DNA of 64,000 bases. Origin: Bermanella sp047621325. Its GTDB lineage: Bacteria; Pseudomonadota; Gammaproteobacteria; Pseudomonadales; Oceanobacteraceae. The stretch is from NCBI GenBank assembly GCA_047621325.1, contig JBLHLT010000009.1, positions 62,001 through 126,000 on the forward strand, in the 5' to 3' direction. Position 1 is the first letter of the stretch; each line of letters opens with the position of its first letter. Below, in pieces: positions 16,320-25,671 of this stretch. A program made the translations under genes and the position numbers. Below the pieces are notes generated by a model. That model did not search any database. It saw nothing but the letters and a program-made list of their open reading frames with translations, and was not told where the DNA came from.

Positions 16320-16694
16320 ACCTGTAGAGCTTAGATAGCATTTTTATTTAATCTTTTAGATTCAATTGTGTTGTATTTTCAATGTAAGGTATATGCCCAC
16401 CAATATCATTAGGGGGGCATATATTTATTATTTAAATAGCCCATCCCCATTATCCTACCAATCTATGCAGTTTAGATTCACCTGTTTTCTCAGAAGGCAT
16501 CGCAATCGTTATTATTCACTGGGTTTGTCGATGGGTTACGAGCAAGTAGCCTAATTTGCCTTTTTTATGAGTTGGCCTACACTTTGAGTAGGGCAATAAT
16601 CATGTGATTTGTAACCAGTGTAGGTTATTAATCTAATTTCGCCTGTAAGTCTCTGTTTTAACTTAAATAATTCTGAAACTGGAGTGTCTATTTT
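16320..16694. other. 375-bp intergenic region with hairpin
   Basis: No credible gene; the frame at 16366-16554 has no ribosome-binding site or family match. It contains a hairpin (16390-16423: TATATGCCC / GGGCATATA) followed by a T-rich stretch, plausibly the terminator of the preceding gene. CCTACACT (about 16575) and AGTGTAGG (about 16618) also form an inverted pair upstream of the next gene. Confidence 0.45.
16390..16430 (+). terminator. Possible terminator after substrate-binding protein gene
   Basis: 9-bp stem TATATGCCC / GGGCATATA with a 16-base loop, then TTTATTATTT. The long loop and interrupted T-run make it weaker than the other terminators here. Confidence 0.45.
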
Positions 16695-17621
16695 GTGATT
16701 CGTCTTATAGGTTTTATTCTCTTAATAGGTGTTGCGGTTGGCTCTTGGTCGGAGCCTATCAAGATCATAACGAATAACTGGTCTAGTCAAATAGTCCTTA
16801 GCCATGTGATGGGTGAGCTATTTAAAAAACAGGGTTATAACGTCGAATATCTCGAAAGCTCTATTGCGGATCAATGGGGCGCATTAAGTTATGGTGTTGC
16901 ACATGTCCAAGTAGAAGTATGGGAAGGCACCATGGCAACTGAATTCGATAGGTTAGTGAAAGCAGGGCGCATCTTGGATATGGGGTTGCACAATGCGAAG
17001 ACGAGGGAAGAGTGGTGGTACCCAGAATATGTTGAAGCTCATTGCCCAGGGTTACCTGATTGGAAAGCGTTAAAAAAATGCGCCGCCTATTTCTCACAAA
17101 ATAATTCGAATAAAGGCTTGTACCTGTCTGGCCCTTGGGAAAAACCAGACGAGGCACGTATCCGAGCATTGCAAATTGATTTTGAAGTTAAAATGTTAGC
17201 GTCTGGTGACCAATTGAACGAGGCGTTGAAGGCCGCTGTTAAAGATAAGCAGCCGATTGTTTTGTTTAATTGGACGCCAAATTGGGTTGAATCGCGTATC
17301 AAGGGGAAATTTGTTGAATTTCCAGATTATGCACCTGAGTGTGAAACGGACCCTAGCTGGGGTGTTAATAAAGATTTTTTATATGATTGCGGAAACCCAA
17401 AAGGAGGCTGGCTGAAAAAAGCTGCATGGTCTGGCATGACAACACAATGGCCCTGCGCCAGTAAATTATTAAAGTCTTTCACATTGAATAGCCAACAAAT
17501 TGCCAGTGCTGCAGCACTGGTCGATTTTGATGAATTATCGCATGCGGCCGCCGCACAGGCATGGCTGGCGCAATACCAAACACTTTGGCAAGGTTGGATT
17601 GATGAAAGCTGTCAGGGCTAA
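16695..17621 (+). CDS. Glycine-betaine/choline-type substrate-binding protein (OpuAC/ProX family)
   Basis: 308 residues from GTG 16695. A signal peptide (IRLIGFILLIGVAVGSWS) is followed by the OpuAC-type layout: IKIITNNWSSQIVLSHVMGELF, AHVQVEVWEGTM, LPDWKALKKC and PIVLFNWTPNWVE. The Trp-rich segments are typical of the aromatic cage that binds quaternary amines in this family, so betaine, choline or a similar ligand is likely. No permease or ATPase follows. Instead its last 20 bases overlap the start of a hybrid sensor kinase gene, suggesting that the protein is the periplasmic sensor subunit of that kinase. Confidence 0.82.
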   Translation: MIRLIGFILLIGVAVGSWSEPIKIITNNWSSQIVLSHVMGELFKKQGYNVEYLESSIADQWGALSYGVAHVQVEVWEGTMATEFDRLVKAGRILDMGLHNAKTREEWWYPEYVEAHCPGLPDWKALKKCAAYFSQNNSNKGLYLSGPWEKPDEARIRALQIDFEVKMLASGDQLNEALKAAVKDKQPIVLFNWTPNWVESRIKGKFVEFPDYAPECETDPSWGVNKDFLYDCGNPKGGWLKKAAWSGMTTQWPCASKLLKSFTLNSQQIASAAALVDFDELSHAAAAQAWLAQYQTLWQGWIDESCQG

Positions 17622-19563
17622 GCGTTCAATTTCAACTCAGCTCATACGTTGGGTGTTTGGTGTTTATTGTGTGATTGCCGTTACCGTAACGATATTTCAT
17701 ATGGTGAAAGAATATCGTCATACCCAGCAAAAAATTGTTAGGGAATTAAGCCTCTATCAAGACGTTTTTGGTCAGGTACTGGCACGCTCCATTTGGGATT
17801 TAGATCGTGTGCGCATCACAGAAAACCTAAATGTCTTATTTAACATGCCGGTTATCGTCGGTATAAAGATAATCAAGCCAAAAGAAACTGAAATATTCAT
17901 GGCAAAAGGATTGGTCGATGATAATGGTGTAATTCGTAATATTTTATCAAATGGAAATGAGAAAAGCAGTGATCCAGTAGCGTTATTGTCTTATGACTTT
18001 CCTCTTAATTATTACTTCTCAGGTAAAATAATAAAATTAGCCGATGTAACGTTATACAGTGATTCCAATGTGGTGTTGTCTCGTGTTGGCCTTGGTTATT
18101 TATTCTTATTGATAAATTCAATCATAAAAAGTTTAGCGTTGTTTATCATATTTTATTTCTTTGCAAAATATATCATTTTAAGACCGCTTCATTCATTAAC
18201 AAAAAAAATACATTCAATTAATTTTGATAATTTAGATGAGTATGATAGTCGCTATATTATATCTAAAACGCCAAATGAGCTGGATGAGTTATATTCTAGC
18301 TTCAATGCATTAGTGAAAGAATTAGCTACTTCAAAAAATGAAATTGTATCTGTAAAAAATAATTTAGAAAATGAGGTGATAGAGAGAACATCGGATTTGC
18401 AAAAAGCCCTAGATATTAAAACGCGTTTTTTGGCCACGATCAGTCATGAAATACGCACGCCAATGAATGGTATTATTGGTATGTTGGGATTACTTAAAAA
18501 AAACAATCAAGACGAAAAAAATATCCGCTATATCAATTTAGCAAAAGAAAGTGCTGATACCTTATTGTCCCTAGTAAATGATGTGTTGGACTTTAGCAAA
18601 ATAGAATCGGGTAAAATGAAACTGGAAAGCAGGCCATTTGATATCGACTATTTGATACATGCCATATATGAAAATTATAAATATCAGGCAAAGAGTAAAG
18701 AGATAGATTTAGTATTAGATATATCAAAATTAGAGAGTGTTTGGATAAACGGTGATTCTATTCGATTAAAGCAAATCGTCGGTAATTTGTTAAGCAATGC
18801 GATTAAATTTACTCAAGAGGGCAACGTGACACTGAATATCGCATTGGATCAAATAGAAGAATCACTGGCACAGTTAATAATTAGTGTTAAAGATACAGGT
18901 ATTGGGATCAAGCAAGAAAATATACCGATGTTATTTAATGACTTTACTCAAGAGGACTCATCAACTACTAGGCGTTTTGGTGGGACGGGGTTAGGCCTTG
19001 CCATAGTCCGTCAGCTTGTAGAGCTAATGAACGGCTCGATAAGTGTGACTAGTGAAATAGGTAAAGGCAGTGAATTTAAAATCACCATTCCGGTAGAGAT
19101 AGCTCAGACAAAATCGAAGATCGTTCAGGGGCATAATGAAAACGAATCAATACATAAAGGCCGCGCTTTGCTAGTTGAAGATAATGCAATTAATCAAGAA
19201 GTGGCAAAAGAATTGCTATCTGATTTTGGATTATCCGTGACAATTTGTGAAAACGGTCAAGAAGCTATTGAGGCGCTATTAGCGGATGAATTTGATGTAG
19301 TCTTCATGGATTGCCAAATGCCAGTGATGGATGGATATGCCGCCACTAAAGCGATTCGAAATGGCGAGGCAGACAGTGAGAATCTTGTTAATAGAGATAT
19401 CCCTATTATTGCTATGACCGCCAATGCTATTGATGGAGATAAGGAAAAATGTCTCGCCTGTGGTATGAATGAATACCTTAGTAAGCCAATAGCAAGCGCT
19501 GAATTAAGCCGAATACTGTTGGCATGTTTAGCGATTGGATCATCCTCTAAGTTATCTCATTGA
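17602..19563 (+). CDS. Hybrid sensor histidine kinase (two TM, HAMP, HisKA, HATPase, REC)
   Basis: 653 residues from ATG 17602, chosen over an earlier in-frame ATG at 17500 because it gives a normal N-terminus, has AAGG upstream and overlaps the binding-protein gene by only 20 bases. TM1 is about 14-34, the periplasmic domain 35-163, TM2 164-190, a HAMP-like linker follows, then HisKA with His282 in SHEIRTPMNG, HATPase boxes (NLLSNAIKFT, DTGIGI, GGTGLGL) and a C-terminal receiver with Asp570 in FMDCQMPVMDG. No HPt domain or output regulator is adjacent. Translational coupling to a betaine-type binding protein suggests ligand-bound binding protein as the input. Confidence 0.88.
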   Translation: MKAVRAKRSISTQLIRWVFGVYCVIAVTVTIFHMVKEYRHTQQKIVRELSLYQDVFGQVLARSIWDLDRVRITENLNVLFNMPVIVGIKIIKPKETEIFMAKGLVDDNGVIRNILSNGNEKSSDPVALLSYDFPLNYYFSGKIIKLADVTLYSDSNVVLSRVGLGYLFLLINSIIKSLALFIIFYFFAKYIILRPLHSLTKKIHSINFDNLDEYDSRYIISKTPNELDELYSSFNALVKELATSKNEIVSVKNNLENEVIERTSDLQKALDIKTRFLATISHEIRTPMNGIIGMLGLLKKNNQDEKNIRYINLAKESADTLLSLVNDVLDFSKIESGKMKLESRPFDIDYLIHAIYENYKYQAKSKEIDLVLDISKLESVWINGDSIRLKQIVGNLLSNAIKFTQEGNVTLNIALDQIEESLAQLIISVKDTGIGIKQENIPMLFNDFTQEDSSTTRRFGGTGLGLAIVRQLVELMNGSISVTSEIGKGSEFKITIPVEIAQTKSKIVQGHNENESIHKGRALLVEDNAINQEVAKELLSDFGLSVTICENGQEAIEALLADEFDVVFMDCQMPVMDGYAATKAIRNGEADSENLVNRDIPIIAMTANAIDGDKEKCLACGMNEYLSKPIASAELSRILLACLAIGSSSKLSH

Positions 19564-19663
19564 TACATTAAATCTATAGATTTATCTGAATCAGCACTAC
19601 AGCGGGGACCACATCTGTTAAAATGCGGCCATTATATTTAGTTTCTTTATTGATAGGTGTTGC

Positions 19664-21052
19664 GTGAGCCAACCAAACTTCTCCCAATTGGGCTTAAACC
19701 CTAGCCTGCTTCAAAACCTTGATGACATGGGCTATGCCACCATGACCCCCATTCAAGAGCAAAGCTTGCCGTCTGTACTAGCGGGCAAAGATGTCATTGC
19801 TCAAGGTAAAACGGGCTCAGGTAAAACCGCCGCGTTTGCGTTAGGCATATTGAATCAATTAGACGTAAAACGTTTTTACGTGCAAAGTTTAGTGTTATGC
19901 CCCACTCGTGAATTAGCCGATCAAGTCGCCAAAGAAATTCGAAAACTGGCTCGTGCAATTCATAATATTAAAGTACTTACCTTATGTGGCGGCATGCCAT
20001 TTGGCCCGCAAATAGGATCGCTTGAGCATGGTTGTCATATTGTCGTAGGCACACCGGGGCGAATCGAAGAGCACTTGCGTAAAGAAACCTTACAGTTAGA
20101 TCGTCTATCGACATTTGTATTAGACGAAGCTGATCGTATGTTAGAGATGGGCTTTCAAGATGCAGTGGATGCCATTATGGATCACACGCCAAAAACGCGT
20201 CAGACTTTGTTATTCAGTGCTACGTTCCCAGACGAAATTCAAAAAATTGCACAACGAGTGATGAAAGACCCTGTAATGGTCAAAGTAGAAGGTGGCCATG
20301 ATAACGCCAGTATTAAGCAGCACTTTTATAAAGTAAAAGATAATCAGCAACGTTTACAGGCTGTAAAATTATTATTGTTAAAACACCAACCAGAAAGTTC
20401 AGTGGTATTTTGTAGTACTAAGCGTGAAACCCAAGAATTGTGTGACGAGCTTGCGAGCGTAGGATTTGCTGCGGTGGCATTGCATGGTGATTTAGAGCAA
20501 AGAGATCGTGATCAAACATTGATTCGTTTTGCTAATAAAAGTGCCTCAGTATTAGTTGCAACGGATGTGGCAGCACGAGGCTTAGATGTTGAAGATTTAG
20601 ATTGTGTGATTAACTATCAAATTGCCCGCGACCCAGAGATTCATGTACATAGAATCGGTCGTACTGGTCGAGCGGGTAGTACAGGTCAAGCATTCACGCT
20701 GCATGTTGACAGTGAAAGCTATAAGGTAGCAGTGTTAGCGGAATACTTAGGCATTCAAATTGAAAATGATATCCTGCCACCGTTTAAACTATTAGATAGA
20801 GAACCTTATAAATCGAAAATGGTGACGCTACAAATAGATGGCGGTAAAAAACAAAAGGTACGCCCTGGGGATATCGTGGGAGCATTAACGAGTGATAACG
20901 GCATAGACTTTAACCAAATTGGTAAAATTGATATGTTCGATAACTGGTCGTTTGTGGCAGTGGCACGAGATTCAGCCAAGCCTGCCCTCAAAAAAATCAG
21001 CGAAGGTAAATTAAAAGGTCGTTCGTTCCGCGTTCGTCGTTTACGCGGGTAA
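19664..21052 (+). CDS. dbpA: ATP-dependent RNA helicase DbpA
   Basis: 462 residues from GTG 19664. A DEAD-box helicase with TPIQEQSLP (Q motif), GKTGSGKTAAF (Walker A), PTRELADQV, VLDEADRM (DEAD), SAT and HRIGRTGRAG. The C-terminal ~75 residues (KMVTLQIDGGKKQKVRPGDIV... to RGRSFRVRRLRG-like end) match the DbpA RNA-binding domain that recognises 23S rRNA hairpin 92, so a role in 50S subunit assembly is expected. The usual family length is about 457-460. It is followed 26 bases later by a small gene on the same strand. Confidence 0.93.
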   Translation: MSQPNFSQLGLNPSLLQNLDDMGYATMTPIQEQSLPSVLAGKDVIAQGKTGSGKTAAFALGILNQLDVKRFYVQSLVLCPTRELADQVAKEIRKLARAIHNIKVLTLCGGMPFGPQIGSLEHGCHIVVGTPGRIEEHLRKETLQLDRLSTFVLDEADRMLEMGFQDAVDAIMDHTPKTRQTLLFSATFPDEIQKIAQRVMKDPVMVKVEGGHDNASIKQHFYKVKDNQQRLQAVKLLLLKHQPESSVVFCSTKRETQELCDELASVGFAAVALHGDLEQRDRDQTLIRFANKSASVLVATDVAARGLDVEDLDCVINYQIARDPEIHVHRIGRTGRAGSTGQAFTLHVDSESYKVAVLAEYLGIQIENDILPPFKLLDREPYKSKMVTLQIDGGKKQKVRPGDIVGALTSDNGIDFNQIGKIDMFDNWSFVAVARDSAKPALKKISEGKLKGRSFRVRRLRG

Positions 21053-21078
21053 TCGTAGACTATTTTGTTAAGGTCGTC

Positions 21079-21591
21079 ATGGAAGAAAAACGTTCCAGTG
21101 AAGCCGCTAAACTAAAGCTAGAACACGATGCAGCCAAGCTGTTCATGCGTCAGTATGAGCGGCTTACTGGGCATACCATTCGCCATATTTGGCATAATCA
21201 ACCGCAGCGCCCTGATGTCTCCTGCATGTTAGATGGGATGAAACTTGATTTAGAAATCGCGCATCTTTATGGCTCCTCTCAAGAGGCCATGGATATCCTC
21301 AAACAAGGTATCAACGCAAACGTTCAGCACCAATTAAAATTGCAGGAAGCATTCATTGATACGCACGAACGTTTGATTAGTGCGCTTAACGCGATATTAA
21401 AAAATAAAGCCGGTAAAACTTACGACTCCAGTCGTGTGTGGTTAGTCATCCGCAATGCCCACCCCGCCTGGGATCGTGAGCAAGTATTAAACGCCATGTA
21501 TGAAATCAATATTCCAGACGGCTATCAGTTTGATCAAATTTGGTTAGTGGCAGATTTCACCGGTAAAAGTGGCATTGTGCGTTTACGCTGA
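21079..21591 (+). CDS. Conserved-looking hypothetical protein downstream of dbpA
   Basis: 170 residues, soluble, with no signal peptide. Segments include KLFMRQYERLTGHTIRHIWHNQ, RPDVSCMLDGMKLDLEIAHLYG and RVWLVIRNAHPAWD. The D..LDLEIA arrangement after a short hydrophobic strand is loosely like a PD-(D/E)XK nuclease core, but this is only a visual resemblance. Its start is 26 bases after the dbpA stop with no terminator between, so it is probably co-transcribed with dbpA. Confidence 0.6.
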   Translation: MEEKRSSEAAKLKLEHDAAKLFMRQYERLTGHTIRHIWHNQPQRPDVSCMLDGMKLDLEIAHLYGSSQEAMDILKQGINANVQHQLKLQEAFIDTHERLISALNAILKNKAGKTYDSSRVWLVIRNAHPAWDREQVLNAMYEINIPDGYQFDQIWLVADFTGKSGIVRLR

Positions 21592-21621
21592 TTTTTTCGT
21601 TAATTTTATGCAGTAGGAATA

Positions 21622-21685
21622 ATCGTCTTTTCCGTGAAGGCGGAAATCCAAACCTCATTGTGAATTGAATCAACCACTTTAGAGA
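21622..21685. repeat. REP-like repeat type A, copy 1
   Basis: 64 bp matching copy 2 (21741-21804) at about 53 of 64 positions; the first 30 bases differ by one. The core TTTCCGTGAAGGCGGAAA is a near palindrome, a common form of intergenic repeat in marine gammaproteobacteria. The copies start 119 bases apart. Confidence 0.7.
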
Positions 21686-21740
21686 CACACTGACAATGAG
21701 CCATAACGTAGAGCTGATTGATATTAATAAGTCCACTACA

Positions 21741-21804
21741 ATCGTCTTTTCCGCGAAGGCGGAAATCCAAGTCTCGTTGTAAATATATTCAATCATTTTA
21801 GAGG
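21741..21804. repeat. REP-like repeat type A, copy 2
   Basis: Second copy with core TTTCCGCGAAGGCGGAAA. Both copies end in a TTTAGAG tail, so the unit extends beyond the palindrome. Confidence 0.7.
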
Positions 21805-21848
21805 GAAAGTGGTGGGTAAAAAATGACGTTACTGTTTTTGTTTAAGAG

Positions 21849-22331
21849 CTAACGCACATCTCGATACTTACTAATCTTACTTTCTTTACCTTTCCATGTT
21901 TCTTTCCAGCTCATTAAGCAGCCATCTTTAAAACGAAAAATGCGCTTAACATTTTTACCGCTATACACCCATTGACTTTTATTCTTATTATTATTGGTGT
22001 CGTCAGCTTTACCTAAACGCTTCTCAATATGTGATTGTGTTAACCCTTTTTTATATTCGTCTTTTACCCTTAATGTGCGTAATTCAGTGCTGCTAACGAA
22101 AGGGCATTGGTTGTTGCTTTTTATTTCTATGGGTGATGATTTTTCATTATGAGATGTTGGTGGGTTGATGGTTTTGTAATTAGTCATGACGGCTTGAGGT
22201 TGATATACCTCACCTGTTTCTGGACAGGGTTGGTATGTGTATTGAGTTTGGCCATTGTCCAATTCACAGCGGTAAAGCTCCGCTTGGGTTTGAAGGCTTA
22301 TGGCAGATAAGAAAAGCAAGCGAATCAACAT
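21849..22331 (-). CDS. Secreted DUF4124-like protein, unknown
   Basis: 160 residues from ATG at 22331, preceded by AAGGA. A signal peptide (MLIRLLFLSAISLQTQA) is followed by ELYRCELDNGQTQYTYQPCP, the pattern of short periplasmic DUF4124-type domains. A Cys/Trp-containing C-terminal part follows (KSQWVYSGKNVKRIFRFKDGCL), which resembles the SmpA/OmlA-like strand pattern of small outer-membrane assembly factors. The function is unknown. It is a single gene between two sets of repeats. Confidence 0.65.
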   Translation of the reverse strand: MLIRLLFLSAISLQTQAELYRCELDNGQTQYTYQPCPETGEVYQPQAVMTNYKTINPPTSHNEKSSPIEIKSNNQCPFVSSTELRTLRVKDEYKKGLTQSHIEKRLGKADDTNNNKNKSQWVYSGKNVKRIFRFKDGCLMSWKETWKGKESKISKYRDVR

Positions 22332-22488
22332 GACCAATCCTTGATTGTTTTAGGTCTCCATTAAAATAGCTCGGTTTTTATAAATAAAGCGATGAGTGAA
22401 ATAAAGTAAATTAATTCCTACTTTTTTATGAGTTGGGTTAGTAAAGGTGTGTTGGAGAGTAATAAATGGATGATGATAGGTTTAACTG

Positions 22489-22551
22489 TTATCGGTCGCG
22501 TGCCAACCTCGTACAGTGCGTGGGAGGGCGCTTGCGCGCGAAGGTTGAAGT
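22489..22551. repeat. REP-like repeat type B, copy 1
   Basis: About 63 bp, nearly identical to 22600-22662. The core GTGGGAGGGCGCTTGCGCGC resembles the REP elements of Pseudomonas (GTGGGAGCGGGCTTGCCCGC type). Confidence 0.75.
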
Positions 22552-22599
22552 TAAGATTTAATTGGTTTGATGTGAAGGTTAACTGAGGTGAACTGGGGT

Positions 22600-22662
22600 T
22601 TATCGGTCGTGGGGCAACCTCGTACAGTGTGTGGGAGGGCGCTTGCGCGCGAAGGTTGAAGT
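22600..22662. repeat. REP-like repeat type B, copy 2
   Basis: Direct repeat of 22489-22551 with a few changes around the GCGTGCC/GTGGGGC segment. The two copies and the spacer fill the gap between valS and the DUF4124-like gene; the rest of 22332-22731 shows nothing recognisable. Confidence 0.75.
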
Positions 22663-22731
22663 GTTTATTTTAGTTTAAAAAATTGATTGCTTCGGCCTTG
22701 CGTTAGACTCGTTATGTGGGGGCTTATGTAA

Positions 22732-22763
22732 AAAAATCCCTTGTATCGCTACAAGGGATTTTT
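22732..22763 (-). terminator. Terminator of valS
   Basis: Perfect 14-bp stem AAAAATCCCTTGTA / TACAAGGGATTTTT with loop TCGC. It works in both directions by sequence and lies 26 bases after the valS stop. Confidence 0.93.
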
Positions 22764-22788
22764 AGTTTACGTGACGGATGCTCGACAA

Positions 22789-25671
22789 TTAAAGCGCTTT
22801 AATGGCTTCTAACTGTTCAGACAACTTAGCGGCTGCATCTTCAAATTCAGCTAACTTAGCTTTCTCTTTTTCGATCACGTCAGCAGGTGCTTTATCAGTA
22901 AACTTAGGATTAACCAGTTTACCGGCGACACGCTCTAGCTCTTTTTTGTTTTTCTCAAGGGCTTTGCTTAGACGATTAATTTCAGCTGCGGCGTCAATAT
23001 TGCCCGCCATTGGGATTAATACTTCCATCTTACCCACAAGTGCCGTTGACGAAAGCGGGGCTTTCTCGCCGTCGTTTAGCCAAGTAATGTCTTCTAGTTT
23101 CGCCATGGCTTTTAAGAAGTTGGTGTTGGCTTGTAAGCGGCGTTGATCATCAGCGCTGCCATTTTTAAATAAACACTTAACGGGTTTGCCAGGGCCAATG
23201 CCTAAGTCAGCGCGGATGTTACGAATGCCGCTGATCACACCTTTTAGCCACTCAATATCAATTTCAGCTTGTGCGTCTACTTTGCTTTCATCGAATTTAG
23301 GGTACTGGGCTAACATGATGGTTTCGCCGTTTTGCGAAAGATCCGTTGTACCAGCAATGGGTGCCAGTGTTTGCCAGATCTCTTCTGTGATGTACGGCAT
23401 CATTGGGTGAGCTAAACGTAAGATGGTTTCTAATACTTCAACCAAGGTGCGACGTGCCGCGCGCTTTTGGGCGTCGGTTGATTCATCGCTCCACAATACT
23501 GGCTTAGAAAGCTCTAAGTACCATGCGCAGTATTCGTTCCATACAAAATCATACAAGGCTTGTGCTGCGTGATCGAAACGGAAGTCATCCAGTGCATGAA
23601 TGATTTCTTTTTCCGCTTGTTGTAAGCGTGAAATAATCCAGCGATCAGCCAGTGATAAATCCACGTCACCGTTATTTAAATCGGCAATGGCGTCTTTGCT
23701 CAACGGTGCTTCATCGGTGTGACCGATAGACTCCATTACAAAGCGGGTGGCGTTCCACAGCTTGTTACAGAAATTGCGGTAACCTTCTAAACGGCTCATA
23801 TCGAATTTCACATCACGGCCGGTCGAAGCAAGTGATAAGAACGTAAAACGCAATGCATCGGTACCATGCGCGGCGATGCCGTCAGGGAAATGCTTACGGG
23901 TTTGTTTTTCAATTTTCGCCGCCATTTGTGGCTGCATCATGCCGCTGGTGCGCTTAGCAACCAGCTCTTCAAGTTCGATGCCGTCGATGATGTCTAATGG
24001 GTCGAGAACGTTACCCTTAGATTTAGACATCTTCTGGCCTTCTTGGTCACGCACAAGGCCATGTACATAAACTTTTTTAAACGGTACTTCGCCAGTGAAC
24101 TTAAGCGTCATCATGATCATGCGGGCAACCCAGAAGAAGATGATGTCAAACCCCGTTACCAACACATCGGTTGGGTGGAAGGTTTTTAACTCTTCTGTGT
24201 CTTCAGGCCAGCCTAACGTTGAGAATGTCCAAAGTGCCGAGCTGAACCACGTGTCTAGCACATCGTTGTCTTGGCGAAGGTTTATGTCATCGCTAAGGTT
24301 GTTGTCTTTGCGTACTTCAGCTTCGCTGCGACCTACAAATACTTGGCCGTTGTCGTCATACCAAGCAGGGATGCGGTGCCCCCACCAAAGTTGGCGTGAG
24401 ATGCACCAGTCTTGAATGTCGCGCATCCAAGAGAAATACATGTTTTCGTAGCTCTTAGGCACAAATTCGATGCTGCCGTTTTCAACCGCTTCGATGGCGG
24501 GCTTAGCCAGTTCTTCAATGCGCACATACCATTGGTCAGTCAGCATGGGCTCGATCACCACGCCGCCGCGATCGCCGTAAGGTACGGTAAGGTCGTGATC
24601 TTTTACTTCATCTAATAAACCTAACTCGTCCATTTTAGCGACGATGGCTTTACGCGCTTCAAAGCGCTCAAGGCCAATAAACTCTTGCGGCAGTTCGCTG
24701 CTGTAGTCGTCACTGGCTTCACCGTTGGTGTTGAATACTTCGGCTTCAGCACGAATCTCACCGGCAAACGTCAGAATGTTGATCATTGGCAGTTTGTTGC
24801 GCTTACCCACTTCATAATCGTTAAAGTCGTGTGCAGGAGTGATTTTTACACAACCAGTGCCTTTTTCCATATCGGCGTGTTCGTCAGCCACGATAGGAAT
24901 ACGACGGCCAACCAATGGCAGCTCAATGAATTTGCCGATTAAGTTTTTGTAACGTGGGTCTTCAGCGTTGACCGCCACACCGGTATCGCCCAGCATGGTT
25001 TCAGGGCGGGTAGTCGCCACAACAATATAGTTATGGCCATTGTCTGTGGTTAGGCCGTCAGCAAGCGGGTAGCGGAAGTGCCACATGTGGCCTTTTTTAT
25101 CTTTGTTTTCTACTTCTAGGTCAGAAATTGCGGTGAGCAGTTTAGGGTCCCAGTTTACTAGGCGCTTGCCGCGATAGATTAAGTCGTCTTTGTATAAACG
25201 AACAAAGACTTCTTCTACGGCTTTGCTTAGGCCGTCATCCATGGTGAAGCGCTCACGGCTCCAATCAACAGATGAACCTAAACGGCGAATTTGGTTGGTG
25301 ATGTTGCCACCGGACTCGGCTTTCCAGTCCCATACTTTTTCTAGGAATTTCTCACGGCCCAGCTCTTTACGGTCTATGCCTTGCGCGGCTAATTGACGCT
25401 CAACCACCATTTGCGTGGCGATGCCCGCGTGGTCGGTACCCGGCTGCCATAAGGTGTTTTTACCTTGCATGCGGTTGTAGCGAATCATGCAGTCCATCAC
25501 AGCGTTATTAAAGCCGTGACCCATGTGCAAAGAGCCCGTGACGTTTGGCGGCGGGATCATGATGCAGTAGCTTTCATCGCCACCTTGAGGGGCAAAATAG
25601 CCCTTTTCTTCCCAGGTTTTGTACCAAGATTGCTCGATTGCGTGGGGCTGGTAGGTTTTATCCATTGCCAT
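22789..25671 (-). CDS. valS: Valyl-tRNA synthetase
   Basis: 960 residues, normal for class I ValRS. It charges tRNA-Val with valine and edits threonine. Seen are the HIGH-type motif in PPPNVTGSLHMGHGFN, the KMSKSKGNVLDP signature, ARTRPETMLGDTG-like editing-domain sequence (TTRPETMLGDTGV), and a C-terminal coiled-coil arm (AAEINRLSKALEKNKKELERVAGKL). The start is ATG 25671; ATG 25665 is an alternative. In many gammaproteobacteria valS follows pepA and holC; here holC is separated from it by a lipoprotein gene on the other strand. Confidence 0.97.
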   Translation of the reverse strand: MAMDKTYQPHAIEQSWYKTWEEKGYFAPQGGDESYCIMIPPPNVTGSLHMGHGFNNAVMDCMIRYNRMQGKNTLWQPGTDHAGIATQMVVERQLAAQGIDRKELGREKFLEKVWDWKAESGGNITNQIRRLGSSVDWSRERFTMDDGLSKAVEEVFVRLYKDDLIYRGKRLVNWDPKLLTAISDLEVENKDKKGHMWHFRYPLADGLTTDNGHNYIVVATTRPETMLGDTGVAVNAEDPRYKNLIGKFIELPLVGRRIPIVADEHADMEKGTGCVKITPAHDFNDYEVGKRNKLPMINILTFAGEIRAEAEVFNTNGEASDDYSSELPQEFIGLERFEARKAIVAKMDELGLLDEVKDHDLTVPYGDRGGVVIEPMLTDQWYVRIEELAKPAIEAVENGSIEFVPKSYENMYFSWMRDIQDWCISRQLWWGHRIPAWYDDNGQVFVGRSEAEVRKDNNLSDDINLRQDNDVLDTWFSSALWTFSTLGWPEDTEELKTFHPTDVLVTGFDIIFFWVARMIMMTLKFTGEVPFKKVYVHGLVRDQEGQKMSKSKGNVLDPLDIIDGIELEELVAKRTSGMMQPQMAAKIEKQTRKHFPDGIAAHGTDALRFTFLSLASTGRDVKFDMSRLEGYRNFCNKLWNATRFVMESIGHTDEAPLSKDAIADLNNGDVDLSLADRWIISRLQQAEKEIIHALDDFRFDHAAQALYDFVWNEYCAWYLELSKPVLWSDESTDAQKRAARRTLVEVLETILRLAHPMMPYITEEIWQTLAPIAGTTDLSQNGETIMLAQYPKFDESKVDAQAEIDIEWLKGVISGIRNIRADLGIGPGKPVKCLFKNGSADDQRRLQANTNFLKAMAKLEDITWLNDGEKAPLSSTALVGKMEVLIPMAGNIDAAAEINRLSKALEKNKKELERVAGKLVNPKFTDKAPADVIEKEKAKLAEFEDAAAKLSEQLEAIKAL

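Noticed and set aside
16366..16554. 62-residue plus-strand frame between the two binding-protein genes
   Set aside because: No ribosome-binding site, no recognisable motif, and it contains the putative terminator hairpin.
17500..17601. N-terminal extension of the sensor kinase from ATG 17500
   Set aside because: It would overlap the binding-protein gene by 122 bases in another frame and adds a Pro/His/Arg-rich stretch unlike a kinase N-terminus; ATG 17602 fits better.
21622..22662. CRISPR array in the repeat-rich stretch
   Set aside because: Only two copies of each of two unrelated repeats, with imperfect identity, palindromic cores and no regular spacer series or cas genes.
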